Assembly (NCBI GenBank): GCA_964023275.1
Contig: OZ029927.1
Coordinates: 22,458,980 to 22,522,979, forward strand
From: Norana najaformis
Lineage: Eukaryota > Annelida > Clitellata > Crassiclitellata > Hormogastridae
DNA length: 64,000 nucleotides
Direction of reading: 5' to 3'
Position 1 is the first letter of the stretch, and each line of letters begins with the position of its first letter. This document shows, one piece after another, positions 22,441 to 32,059 of the stretch. The notes beneath the pieces are model-generated. The model ran no database searches. It saw nothing but the letters and a program-made list of their open reading frames with translations, and was not told the DNA's origin. Position numbers and translations under genes: made by a program.

Positions 22441-23249
22441 GCAACATTTACAGTTGGTCAGAGTCAGGAAAAGGACAGTTTGGATCTATTATTTGGTCAC
22501 CGAACAAAATTACGTTGTTCGTGTGCTTCCTTTGTAGTTTCTAGCTCTTTAATAAAAAAAAAAAAAACAGAAAACTCAGATTCTACTACGTCCGCAGTCG
22601 TTTTGACTGTTTATAATAATCACGCGAGAGTCTGTGAGATCTCGAGCACTTGAGGCTCCCTAGTCCGCGCAATTACGGGGCCTCCTTGAAGTCCCCTAGT
22701 CACTTCGTATATATATATATACGCTGGCATAGAGTTGGATTTGAAAAGTGGTTTCTTTAGAAGTGACATCGATTAATGTCGTATTTCTTTGTTTCTGTTT
22801 GTTTACTCATTCGTTCTTAGAGTTGAGTGTTTTTATATGTTCATTCATTTATTCCTTCTGTGGTTCTTTTAGTCATCAGCAGGTATTCTTTTGACTCAAC
22901 GCTTGTAGCCCATCGTTCTCTGGTGCAAACAATTCTTGCTTTTTCAGAAGGCATCTCTGGACAACTCCACTGAATTGATGCAGGGCTCGTGAATAAGCTG
23001 AAGCCCTGAGTTTAGTTTTCAATTTATAAATTTTCTAATTTACTATTACGATTACAGTTACGATAATAGACGATCATTCCCGAGTGTTGTCAGAACGAAC
23101 AGACACAGGGAACAAGTTCCAAAATTGAGGTCCAGCAACTGTGAAAGCCCCTTTACCAAGAACAGTTCAGTCCAAGGTATGACGAGAGAAAGACAATCAG
23201 ACGACCTTGCGTAAAAATGATGTTTTTGTGTTTATTGATTTCTGCAAAG

Positions 23250-23256
23250 TATAAAA
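23250..23256 (+). promoter_or_regulatory. TATA box, gene 3
   Basis: TATAAAA followed by a TTCTTTGG motif, 119 bp before the gene 3 ATG. The same arrangement precedes genes 4 and 5. Confidence 0.6.
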
Positions 23257-23374
23257 AAATTCTTTGGATTATGACTCTGATTTTGATTACTAAATTTCAG
23301 AGTCTGTAATGATAAGCATCACCAAAGTTCAGTCTCAAGAAGACTAGCTTGCAGTGCAGAAAACGAGCTGGAAA

Positions 23375-23442
23375 ATGAAAGCTCTCATTGTTTTTTCTCA
23401 ATTTGGCTTGCCTTTGTGGCTTCATTGTCTCTCAAAACGATG
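23375..23442 (+). pseudogene. Gene 3 exon 1: signal peptide with one-base insertion
   Basis: ATG 23375-23377. 68 nt against 67 in genes 2, 4 and 5. Alignment with gene 4 places the extra base in TTTTTT at 23391-23396; after it the frame reads LPLWLHCLSKRW instead of a normal signal core. Donor is GC (gatg/gcaagt). Confidence 0.72.
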
Positions 23443-23674
23443 GCAAGTAGCCTAGATATTATGGAAATTATGTAATGGTAATCATATTAGTTGATTATAT
23501 TTATTGCCATTGTTTATCCGATATGATCTCATCAGAAACTATGTTATATGTCAGCGCAATAATTCGCAAGGCATCAACCGATATCATTTCCCAGCAAATC
23601 TACAAGGGAGGCTTAAAAACAGTGAAATACATCTACACTCTCTTTAATAGATGGACTTTCTTGCAGTTTCCGCG

Positions 23675-23698
23675 TTCCGATCCGAGTACACCACCGAA
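23675..23698 (+). repeat. 24-bp copy of Ig6 exon sequence at a deletion junction
   Basis: Identical over 24 bp to 24583-24606 within the gene 3 Ig6 exon (starts TTCCGATCCGAG), but placed in the intron where genes 4 and 5 have unrelated sequence. Confidence 0.8.
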
Positions 23699-24249
23699 CA
23701 AACTGTCTTAAATAGCTTCATCTGTTGATGCTTCACTCGTGCGGGTTTTCCTGCAATTAAGGAACCGCCCCTTCTGTCCACACCGATGGCAACAGACCTG
23801 GTGGTCTTATTTGGATACAATAACGTTCGGGGAGTAGTTTTAATTGGGACGTCACAATGCAAGATATCGAGGCTCCTTCTTATCTACAGTATCTGCAACC
23901 TCTATGCTGTCCGGGATGCATCAAAATTGGCAGCAACCAGAAAAACCTCAATACACCTAGTCACATTAAACTTAGCACTTGGTCCTACTGGCTTTAGAAA
24001 CTCTTGGAGATATCAATATCACTGTGGTCGCTTCTCTACCAGTGCTTAGCTCAAATTTCTGGAAATTTAAGACAAGTTATTTCTTAAAACGCCTTGCAAA
24101 AACTAAACTCTACACTTTAATGCTGTAGCCTTCCGCAACATTTTCGCATTGCCAGATCTTGACGTGAATAGCCTCTGCAGATGAAATTTTGTAATCAGAG
24201 CATATTTTTGAAATCCCAAGTCATCACAGCTATGTTGAATTAGCCTAGA

Positions 24250-24255
<6 letters not shown>

Positions 24256-24291
<36 letters not shown>

Positions 24292-24412
24292 GTAATAATA
24301 AATAATAAATAATGATAATAATAATTATTAATAATAATAATTAATAATAATAATAATAACAATAAATAATAATAATAATAATTAATAAAAATAATAATAA
24401 TAATAATAGCTC
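24256..24412. repeat. (AAT)n microsatellite
   Basis: AAT/ATAA array, partly interrupted, in the gene 3 intron about 85 bp before the Ig6 exon. Confidence 0.93.
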
Positions 24413-24494
24413 CTTGAGTAATTTTTCAGTTTCTGAGGGATTATACTTACCTCGGGCAAAAAAATAATAATAGTTGCGTTTAATTATTTCTCAG

Positions 24495-24806
24495 GGAAGA
24501 CAAATGTGGAGATTAGAGGCTCCAATAATGTGTCAATTGATTTTCTGGCGGAAAGGCAGTTCGTTTTTCAGTGTCATGTAACTTCCGATCCGAGTACACC
24601 ACCGAAGGGGAGATGGGAAAAGGTACTTCCATATGGTGACCGAGTTCGTGACGAGCCGCCTTACCTTTATGTAAGACAGGAGTTCTTGATCATAATGATT
24701 TATCGACACTGCGACTCTGACTGCCATAAGTTCCTCGGAGAATACAGGTGCGTTGGTGACAAAGGATACAGCCGCACGATAGCACTTACTTTTAAGCAAC
24801 CAACAG
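24495..24806 (+). CDS. Gene 3 exon: L1-Ig6-like domain
   Basis: Acceptor tttctcag, donor acag/gtgaac; 312 nt, phase 1-1. FVFQCHVTSDPSTPP, GRWEK, DEPPYLYV, the CDSDC pair and GEYRCVGDKGYS. Three codons shorter than the gene 2 and gene 4 exons. The sequon at the CxxxC pair is lost (HCDSDC). Confidence 0.83.
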
Positions 24807-25133
24807 GTGAACACATTAAAAGCAGATGTTATTTATTACACATGTGATGCTATCATTTCATTTTAACACTAAAGAGCTCCTGGTATTAAGTTATTAAATG
24901 AAAGATTTAGAATAGTGATTGAACATTCACATATACACAGTGTTGAAAGTTTATAAACTTGTCAATATTTATTTTGTTTAGTTACGATAATTGGAGTCTC
25001 AAAATTTATGAATAGCCGCTTAAATGCCCCATATAGGGTATATTTATAAAAGAATAATATTCCAAACGTATACTTTGTTAGGTTGCCTCAAACGACATTC
25101 GAATTTTTACGTTACGGTTAATGTCTTTTACAG

Positions 25134-25268
25134 ATACCCATAAAGAGTACATTCAAAAAGAAGACCCATGGGCAGTGTGGACGGTTATTCTAGGAACCGG
25201 TGCTAGTGGCCTATTTCTGCTTCTCATCGGAGTTTTCTTTCGCATTCGTTGGAAGCGTCGCTTTGGTG
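25134..25268 (+). CDS. Gene 3 exon: transmembrane segment
   Basis: Acceptor cttttacag, donor ggtg/gtaaag; 135 nt, phase 1-1. Stalk HKEYIQKEDPWAVW, helix LGTGASGLFLLLIGVFF, basic IRWKRRFGG. Confidence 0.84.
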
Positions 25269-25873
25269 GTAAAGAGGCTATGACATATTTTTTTCTACCA
25301 GGCCGTAGTAGAGATGGTAATGAGGCCACTTGCATTGGACCTCAACCTCTATTGTTCCTTAAATAATTGTATACGAATATCTGGAAATTTTGTAGCGCTT
25401 TTAAGGCCATTCATCATGATTTGATTGCGCAGCTTGCAAGAAAAGGTCGTGATATTTTGAATTCATGAAGTCTTGTCAAAAGGTCTGTAAACGCCACGAT
25501 AAAACATTTTATGAATTTTGTGGACATATAGTTAAGAGAGTATATAGCTCTAAAACCGAACTTCCTTCGGTAACTAGATAATAATTCCAGTTTGTTAGCT
25601 ATGAATATGTATGGTATATAGGCAGAATTATGCGTTATGTCCCTATGTCTTTAATTATATCTCTGGCAAATCAATGATCGTCAGGCGCGTAGACTATTTA
25701 ACTGGCTTCTTTAAGGTCTCGCAAAGTTATATATACAGAATTTCTAGAGAGTTAAGAACTCTGCAGCTGGAGTCGTAACTGATGCATCATGGTATGATCA
25801 TATAACACCTCTACTTAAATCTGTGCATTGGTTTCTTGTTCAGCAAAGCATCTGTTTCAAATTGGGACTTATA

Positions 25874-26255
25874 ATCGATTGTAATTGTAATTTGAGATTT
25901 ATAAAGCGCCTCTTAGAGGATAAAGTCAACAGAGATGCTTCCGACCCGAAAAAGTAAAATCACTGTTGAACAGTACAGTCTTCAGGTGCCTGCGGAACAT
26001 TGAGAGGGGGAGAGAAAGGAGCTCATGTCGCAATTCCCTAGGGAGACGATTCCAGCAAGTGGGACCAACGTAGCTTCTGGACTGGGCAGTAGCGGTGCGC
26101 ATTCGAGGTACAAACAGGAGATCCTGAGTGGCCGAGCGAAGGGTGCTACGACCCGGCAACGAGGAGACCAAAGTGCAGAAGTGAATGAGGTAAAGGGGAG
26201 CAGAGCCAAGAACACAATTGCGCATGAAGGAGAGGATCTTAAAACCTTGAATTGT
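25874..26255 (-). mobile_element. 5'-truncated non-LTR retrotransposon (minus strand)
   Basis: On the minus strand a frame reads SFMRNCVLGSAPLYL, PGRSTLRSA, VPRMRTATAQSRSYVGPTCW and LPRELR: the C-terminal region of a non-LTR polymerase polyprotein. Its 3' end AGGCGC...ATTACAATTACAA lies at 25874 on this strand. The gene 5 intron has the empty site. Confidence 0.83.
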
Positions 26256-26731
26256 GTCCGACCACATTACTTAGAATAAATCTTTCTTTTCAAAACTTAT
26301 CAATGTTCAATTGGGTTGTCTGATTGCCTTTCTCTACTTATTTAAAAACTAGAATTGTTCTTGGTTATAGTTCTTTCGGTTACTGGCTCTCGATTTTGGA
26401 ACTCTCTCAGAGCATGTGTTCGTTCTGCTCCGTCTCTCCTACCAGTTTGTTCTCGGCGTAAGACTTACCTCCTTTGAGCTGCTTATCCATTATAAACGGC
26501 CTTCGTGTTTTAGCGGACTCACCTTCAAGATATTGACCTCCCTACTGCTTGATTTGGAATGCCATCGGTTGATGCTTTGTGCTTTAGACATTGGCGCTAA
26601 AAACTGGCTAAATATTAATTTTTATTGCTGCTTTTATTAAACTAAGTTTCTAACCCTCTTTAACCTAATTTGAACAGTAAATTCCAGCACTAACCAATGA
26701 TTCTATCGCCTACATTTATTGTACATTTTAG

Positions 26732-27492
26732 GTGAGAACAGACGAACCAAAGAAAGGAGATTGCCCAATATTCCTAACATGTCGGAGCGTGTAGAATATG
26801 ATGACGTAGCTAAGCCTCTGGAAGCAGCAGGAAACAGCGAAGGATCGATGCCACGCCCATGCAGCATGTACGAACACATTGGCTATGATTCAATTGATCA
26901 GGTACTGAAAGAAATGGCGAACAGAGAAAGAGCGATGCCGAAATCACCTGATGTGAATGGAGACAACAGATATGAAACAATAGGTGCACCACAGAAGGAA
27001 GCGATAGACAGAGTTAGACGGTTGCTCGATGAAGGTACCACGGGGTATTCAATCGCTCTGGAAGAAATCAAAAATCGAGGAAAAAGAGATCAACATCAAT
27101 TCCACGGTTGCGAATCAGCAACAAGTGAATCAGAGAAATTTCCACTCTCAAATGAGCAACCATACGTGGATCTATGTGCGAGAGAAGTGATTCCCTACTT
27201 GGATCTGAGTCCTAAAGAAGTGAATTCCTACTTGGATCTGTGTGCGAAAGAAGTGAATCCCTACTTGGATCTCATTTCGATAGATGTGAATCCCTACACT
27301 GATCTCGGCCCGAAGGAAGTGAACCATTGCCTAGATATAGATCAACAAGAAGAGGATTCGTCTTTGGATTTGGGATACTTGCATTTTGGCCAAAAAGCGC
27401 TGGATTCCTACTTGTATCTGACTCCAGATCCGGTCTCAGCACCAATGTATACAACCTTACATGAAACGGACGATGTCGTTCCTCAGAACTAA
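26732..27492 (+). CDS. Gene 3 exon: tyrosine-rich tail, type B, intact
   Basis: Acceptor cattttag; 253 codons plus TAA. Begins GENRRTKERRLPNIP; ITIM-like VEYDDV, SMYEHI, IGYDSI; then YVDL, YLDL, YLDL, YLDL and YTDL each separated by seven residues (about 27165-27305); ends LYLTPDPVSAPMYTTLHETD. Type B start is shared with gene 5. The most regular ITAM-spaced run of the window. Confidence 0.87.
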
Positions 27493-27598
27493 AAAGGCAT
27501 ATTCGCAGTTTAATGCTGGCCAGTGCATTGACTTTTTATTCCTTGTACATAAAGTCTTTGTGACACTAGAAAAATCAACGATCCCTATATTATAAGCC

Positions 27599-27604
27599 AA
27601 TAAA
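27599..27604 (+). promoter_or_regulatory. Candidate polyadenylation signal, gene 3
   Basis: AATAAA about 107 bp after the stop; another AATAAA at 27641-27646. The ATTAAA/AATAAA used in genes 2 and 4 is mutated here. Confidence 0.4.
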
Positions 27605-28334
27605 TAACCCAGTATAATAAGTCAGTTCATTATTCATGGTAATAAAAAACTCCTCGGAAGTATGTTTCCACAGCCACTCGCCATTGAGTTGTGGGGTATG
27701 TGAATGGCGGGATTTGATTTTCTGTTATTAACAAAGCATTTGCTATGTGTAGGTGCTAACAGGAAATTTCATAAACGTAATCGTAATCGTAAATTCAAAA
27801 TTTATAAAGAGTTATTTAAAGCTTATAGCATGGTACCAGCCTATACATAAGCGCTGCGTCAAGTCAGTGGGGTTGTCCTGAGATGCAATGTCAAGAACAA
27901 AGTCCGGTTGTCAGAAGACCGAGAGCAAAGAGGAGGGCAGATGTTAGGGTGGGTTGCGTTTAATCTGAGAGAAATTAAAAGGCAGTAGATTCTATGGATA
28001 AGGGTAGTATTTCTTGAAAAGGTGACAAAGTTAATGCTAATGCTGACCTCTGTTAACAAATAATTTACCATTGGTCAGTAAGTCAATAACACATTCGTTC
28101 ACAATACATGTTATCAACATGTAGACCATTTGTCTGTCTAGTATTTGCGCGCATCTGCTCAGATTGTCAGACTATATGTAGCCATTCAAAACATATCGTA
28201 TTGCACATCTCCGCCACTGCCTTTAATTCGGGTGATGCAAGTCCCGCGCCTGGATAAAGGAGGAGGGCGACGTCAACGGCCTTTGATATCATAAGATGCG
28301 GTTAGTCTACTACTCTCGTTATTGTTATGTAACT

Positions 28335-28600
28335 CTCGTGCGACACGGTGGTCTATCGGTAACGCGTTTGGTCAATCATCAGTTGGTCGCGGGTTCGACT
28401 CCGTGTAACGACCCTGGGCAAGTTGTTTGCGAACACTTGCCTCTGTCGCGAATCAGTAGAATTTGGTACCAGCGTAAGCTGGGAAGTAAACGGCAAGTCC
28501 TGCGATGCACTGGCCCCGTGTCCAGGACCTTGGGATTCGTTCATTGCCGGCTGAAGGGCCTAGAAAAGGAAATGAACGCCTCCCCCTACGTCTCACTTGT
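28335..28600 (+). mobile_element. tRNA-derived SINE, copy 1
   Basis: Begins tRNA-like: A-box region GGTCTATCGGTAACGCG and B box GGTTCGACTCC, then CTGGGCAAGTTGTTTGC and GCGTAAGCTGGGAAGTAAAC. A second copy is at 60595-60860. The matching DNA after genes 2 and 4 lacks it. Confidence 0.78.
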
Positions 28601-28703
28601 GAGATTCAGGATACATTTTACTTTTACGCTTTTACTTTATATAACTTTATGTGTAAATGGGAATACATATTTACCAACGATTATTATTCGACTAATATTG
28701 GTC

Positions 28704-28876
28704 GACTATTACTGGAGGGGATGAGGACAAGAGGAAGACCCAGACAGATGCTGCTGGACTGGATGATGACTGGCTGATACAGCAGGTTGAAAGAAGAAGC
28801 TCAGCACCGAGAGGAGTGGCGTCATCGGACGTTTGAACCTGCCTGAGGGCAGAGAACCAGAAGAAGAAGAAGAAGT
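28704..28876 (+). mobile_element. Non-LTR retrotransposon 3' end with (AAG)n tail
   Basis: Frame pieces TRGRPRQMLLDWM and REEWRHRTFEPA followed by a stop and an AGAAGAAGAAGAAG tail, typical of the extreme C-terminus of a non-LTR element. Same general family as 22201-22405 but a different part. Confidence 0.75.
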
Positions 28877-30449
28877 TTAGTTGACATGGTTAATAGCAAC
28901 TTCGAGTGCATTCTGTAGTAGTGGCATCTGACTACCCGCATGTTAATCAAAGCTTTCATGTGACTTAGCTCGAATATGTTCAAGCCGCCACGTTATGTTG
29001 CATAGAGTTGCTGTTAATTAACAAAAAGACCTACAGGGGCTGAGGACCATTAGTATGGCTCATGTTTAACTTTTAGGGTTGTCCTTCCCTCTGGTTTCAG
29101 TTGCTTTTGCCTAAATGACTTCTCTTCAACATTTTTGACTTGATACATTTCTCGTCACTAGGCTATTGCCCACGTGTACCTTTTAAGTAAAGCTTGAGAA
29201 ATTTCTAGATTACTATGAAGAACCTAACCCAACATTTGTGCTACAATCTAAGCTTAAGACTTCTATAGCGCATGCGTGCTTAATGCCCAAAGCTTAAATC
29301 GATGGTCGCTTTAAAGAAATCTCTAAGTTAGGCCTACACTTTTATTACTCAACAGTCACTTAGCAATTATTCTGTCAAACGTTGAAACAAATTTTAATAT
29401 CAGTGTATTATTAATAATAGAGAAATTAACATTAATCTAATGTTATTCTAAAGTTTTTTGTAAGATTCGTTTATCATTGTAACTAGAGAGACGTTTATTA
29501 TTAAGAAGCACAAAATTGAACAGAACGATTGACTTTTGTGGTTTTATAGCATCGTCGGCAATAAATTGAAACTTTGCAAAGTCTTTCAATAAAATATTTG
29601 AACGTTCCCTTAGTTTAAAGTCTTAAAAACAAAAAGCAGATGAATCGAGAATCACTAAGACTGTCACTTTCTCCATCATAATGAATATGTGAAAGGAAAA
29701 GAAGTTTCGTCCGTTTAGCTAATCCTTAGAGGTAGCATTGGGTGTGAAGTATTACAGACCGGTTTTCTTGATCTGTGCATATGAGGGCAGGTGTCTAGTG
29801 TTCTCTCTCGCCATTTCATATTCTCTTCACGCCGACAATGAACCGCCGATGTACTTATGTTATAGCTGAACACACTAATGTGAACTTTCGGAACAGGAAT
29901 CTTCGAATATCTTTCTGTCCTGGTGGTGGTTTGGTTTGACAATCCATCACGCTATCCTATCCACTAGGCTTTTGCGCACCACCATAATAATCAAAAGCAA
30001 TTTTCAAGGAATATATATTGTTATTGAAATAATTATAGCCTGCACGTTGTGCACATCCGCCTGCATGGATGCTCTGACTGATGAGCCTATATATGGAGGC
30101 TGTTCCTGGTTAGTTCACGCAAAGCCAGATATCGGATTGCGCTTCAAAAGTTTTTATTTATAAGCGACCATATTATATTCTGCGCACGGCTTTCAGTCAT
30201 ATAATTTAAATTTCGACACATACTACATCCCTGAACTGGCCCGGTCCAAAGTAAGACAAGAGAGGGAATTCTTAGGCATTTTCAACTAGTGCAAATTTGT
30301 CATTGTGTCGCCGGTTAGACGTGAATTACAGTGGTCAAGACGATTTGAAACTATGGCATTGGCTAGCTATTTCAAGGAAGTCTGAGGCATAATAACTGAC
30401 TAATGATTTTCTGGTCTAGCGAACTTGTTATTTAAATGGTTAATGAGCC

Positions 30450-30650
30450 AATTAGTTATTTAGTTACTTCTTTTTTACTAATTCACTGAGAAGTTAAACA
30501 GTCAATTCATTAAGAAGGCAATTAGATTAATATTTGTATAGTCAATTAACTATGCATTTCTAGCATGGATTTGGCGTTCAATTTGCAATTTATGTTACAG
30601 AAAATATAGCGGTACAGAGGGTCGCTCAAGGATATAACACATAGGGGCAG
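30450..30650. repeat. Intergenic block shared by all four intergenic intervals (copy 3)
   Basis: Copy of 5216-5432 between genes 3 and 4 (CAATTAGTTATTTAGTTACT, GGATTTGGCGTTCAAT, GGGTCGCTCAAGG). Confidence 0.6.
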
Positions 30651-31853
30651 CAACTACTGAACAGGAAATGCTGCACAGCGACGGCAGCGGTTTTCAGCAG
30701 ATGACCTATCAAAGCACGAAGTATTATTGCTAATGAATCTGTCTTTGACACAGAGCTGAATAACGACACAGCTAAAATTGAGTATCAAAAGGAGAATGTT
30801 GGTGAGTTTCGTCATGTTTCACTTTCGAAATCTGGTAGGCCTCTTCAAAACTATAAAAATCTGTCGGTTCTCTCTAGAAGGACGTCTCTGAAGAGCTGTC
30901 GCGTTTATGATGATCCCTTACCAGTATATTAATGTTAACTTCTGTCTGTGATCTACTAGTGTACAGCAAATGAGAAAATAAGTTTTCATACTCGATGGAA
31001 GTCAGTCGCCTACCGTATATCTACAACACTCAACCCAAACGCCCTTACCATTTAAGTGACTTAGATATGATTTTTCTTATTGTTCTTCTAGAAAGTGGAT
31101 AATACATAGTGGATATTGACATGTTCTCATTTGCTTTGAACAAACGTCATTGATATCTCGAAGTGTTGTAATAGCGTTGACAACATCCTGATTAGTAGTG
31201 CAGTTTCATAGATTTCTTGCTAACAGATCAAGATATGTATTCAACGATGTATTTAGACTATGCCAGAGTTGAATTTGAAAAACGACTTTGTTTAGAAGCG
31301 ACATCAAATAATGCAATTGTTCTTACTTTCATCCAGTTGTTTGCTCATTAGTAACTTATTCGTTGAGTCTTTTCGCTTGTTAATTCATTTATTCGTTCTA
31401 TGGTTATTTTAGTCATGAGCAGAAATGCTTTTGACTCAATGCTTGTAGTCTCATCGCTCTCTGGATCCCTCGGCAAACGATTTTTCCCCAGAATATATCT
31501 CTGGACAACGCCTCGGGGTTCGCGAATTAGTTGAAGCCCTACGTTTAGGTTTCAAGTTATAAAATTTTCAAATTTACCTTACGATTACATTTACGATATT
31601 AGACGCTCATTCCCAAATGTTATCAACGTCATTTCCTTTGCATCGTCTTTTTGTGGATACCGAGATCTCTAACGACGACAGCTCCGTTATTTTCTTGCAC
31701 ATTTTTCGATTAAATCGACTCTAAGTGTGGGTTCCAAATGCAAAGACTATGCAAAGTCTGTCGCTTAAATACAATATAGTGTAGCTATTGTTTTTTTTTT
31801 AATGTAAAGTACCAAATGATGTGATTGTGCTGAAGCGATTGATTTTTGTATGG

Positions 31854-31860
31854 TATAAAA
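31854..31860 (+). promoter_or_regulatory. TATA box, gene 4
   Basis: TATAAAA then TTTTCTTTGG, 133 bp before the gene 4 ATG. A pyrimidine-rich stretch ending ATTTCAG follows; that AG is kept in genes 3 and 5. Confidence 0.65.
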
Positions 31861-31992
31861 TTTTCTTTGGATTTTGACTTTCTTTTTCTTGATTACTTAA
31901 TTTCAGCGTGATAACGGGTGTTTGAAGTGAGATGCATCACCAGCTGTCAATTTCAAGAAGACTGATTTGCAGTGCAAATGAGGAGCTGGAAA

Positions 31993-32059
31993 ATGAAAGC
32001 TCTCATTATTATTCACAACTTGGTTTGCCTTTGTGGCTTCATTTTCGCCCGAAACGATG
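31993..32059 (+). CDS. Gene 4 exon 1: signal peptide
   Basis: ATG 31993-31995, MKALIIIHNLVCLCGFIFAR, 67 nt, phase 1. Donor gatg/gcaagt, a GC donor otherwise matching the consensus. Confidence 0.85.

Larger units (their letters stand above)
21881..22700. mobile_element. Inverted-repeat-bounded insertion with nested elements
   Basis: Perfect 17-bp inverted repeats: ACTAGGGGACTTCAAGG at 21881-21897 and its reverse complement at 22684-22700. Imperfect second copies of the motif lie just outside the left end (GGGACCTCAAG at 21851) and just inside the right end (reverse of CTTGAGGCTCCCTAGT at 22649-22664). The matching places upstream of genes 4 and 5 lack it. No transposase frame. A non-autonomous DNA transposon or foldback element is likely; exact outer ends and target duplication are unclear because AT dinucleotide runs flank both sides. 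Confidence 0.55.
18708..23249. other. Interval between genes 2 and 3 (duplicated flank plus insertions)
   Basis: 18708-21790 matches the DNA after gene 3 (27493-31260) and after gene 4 (47935-51000), so it belongs to the duplicated unit. 21790-22720 is an insertion with telomere-like runs and retroelement pieces. 22725-23249 again matches the upstream DNA of genes 4 and 5. No independent gene seen. Confidence 0.6.
23375..27492 (+). pseudogene. Gene 3 (type B tail): L1-derived receptor lacking Ig1-Ig4, frameshifted start
   Basis: Exons 23375-23442, 24495-24806, 25134-25268, 26732-27492. Encodes signal peptide, one L1-Ig6-like domain, transmembrane helix and the full tyrosine-rich tail; no exons for Ig1 to Ig4, which genes 2, 4 and 5 have. 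Without one extra T in a T6 run (23391-23396) the exons give 1275 nt, 424 aa in frame; as written the total is 1276 nt and the frame from this ATG stops early in the Ig exon. Intron 23443-24494 joins sequence like gene 4 intron 1 to sequence like the DNA before the gene 4 Ig6 exon, so about 11 kb was deleted. The tail frame is fully open to TAA 27490-27492. It may be a pseudogene, a short receptor with a start I cannot see, or a homopolymer sequencing error. Confidence 0.7.
27493..31853. other. Interval between genes 3 and 4
   Basis: Matches the intervals after genes 2 and 4 over most of its length. Differences are insertions: a tRNA-derived SINE at about 28325-28600 and a non-LTR fragment at 28704-28876. 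Shared block at 30450-30650. No gene supported. Confidence 0.6.

Noticed and set aside
22186..22653. Host gene encoding a 155-residue protein
   Set aside because: Its conserved part is a non-LTR retrotransposon C-terminal block; the rest is unrelated sequence after the direct repeat.
28335..28420. Functional tRNA gene
   Set aside because: Has A- and B-box-like sequence but no convincing cloverleaf, and it continues into a SINE body repeated at 60595.
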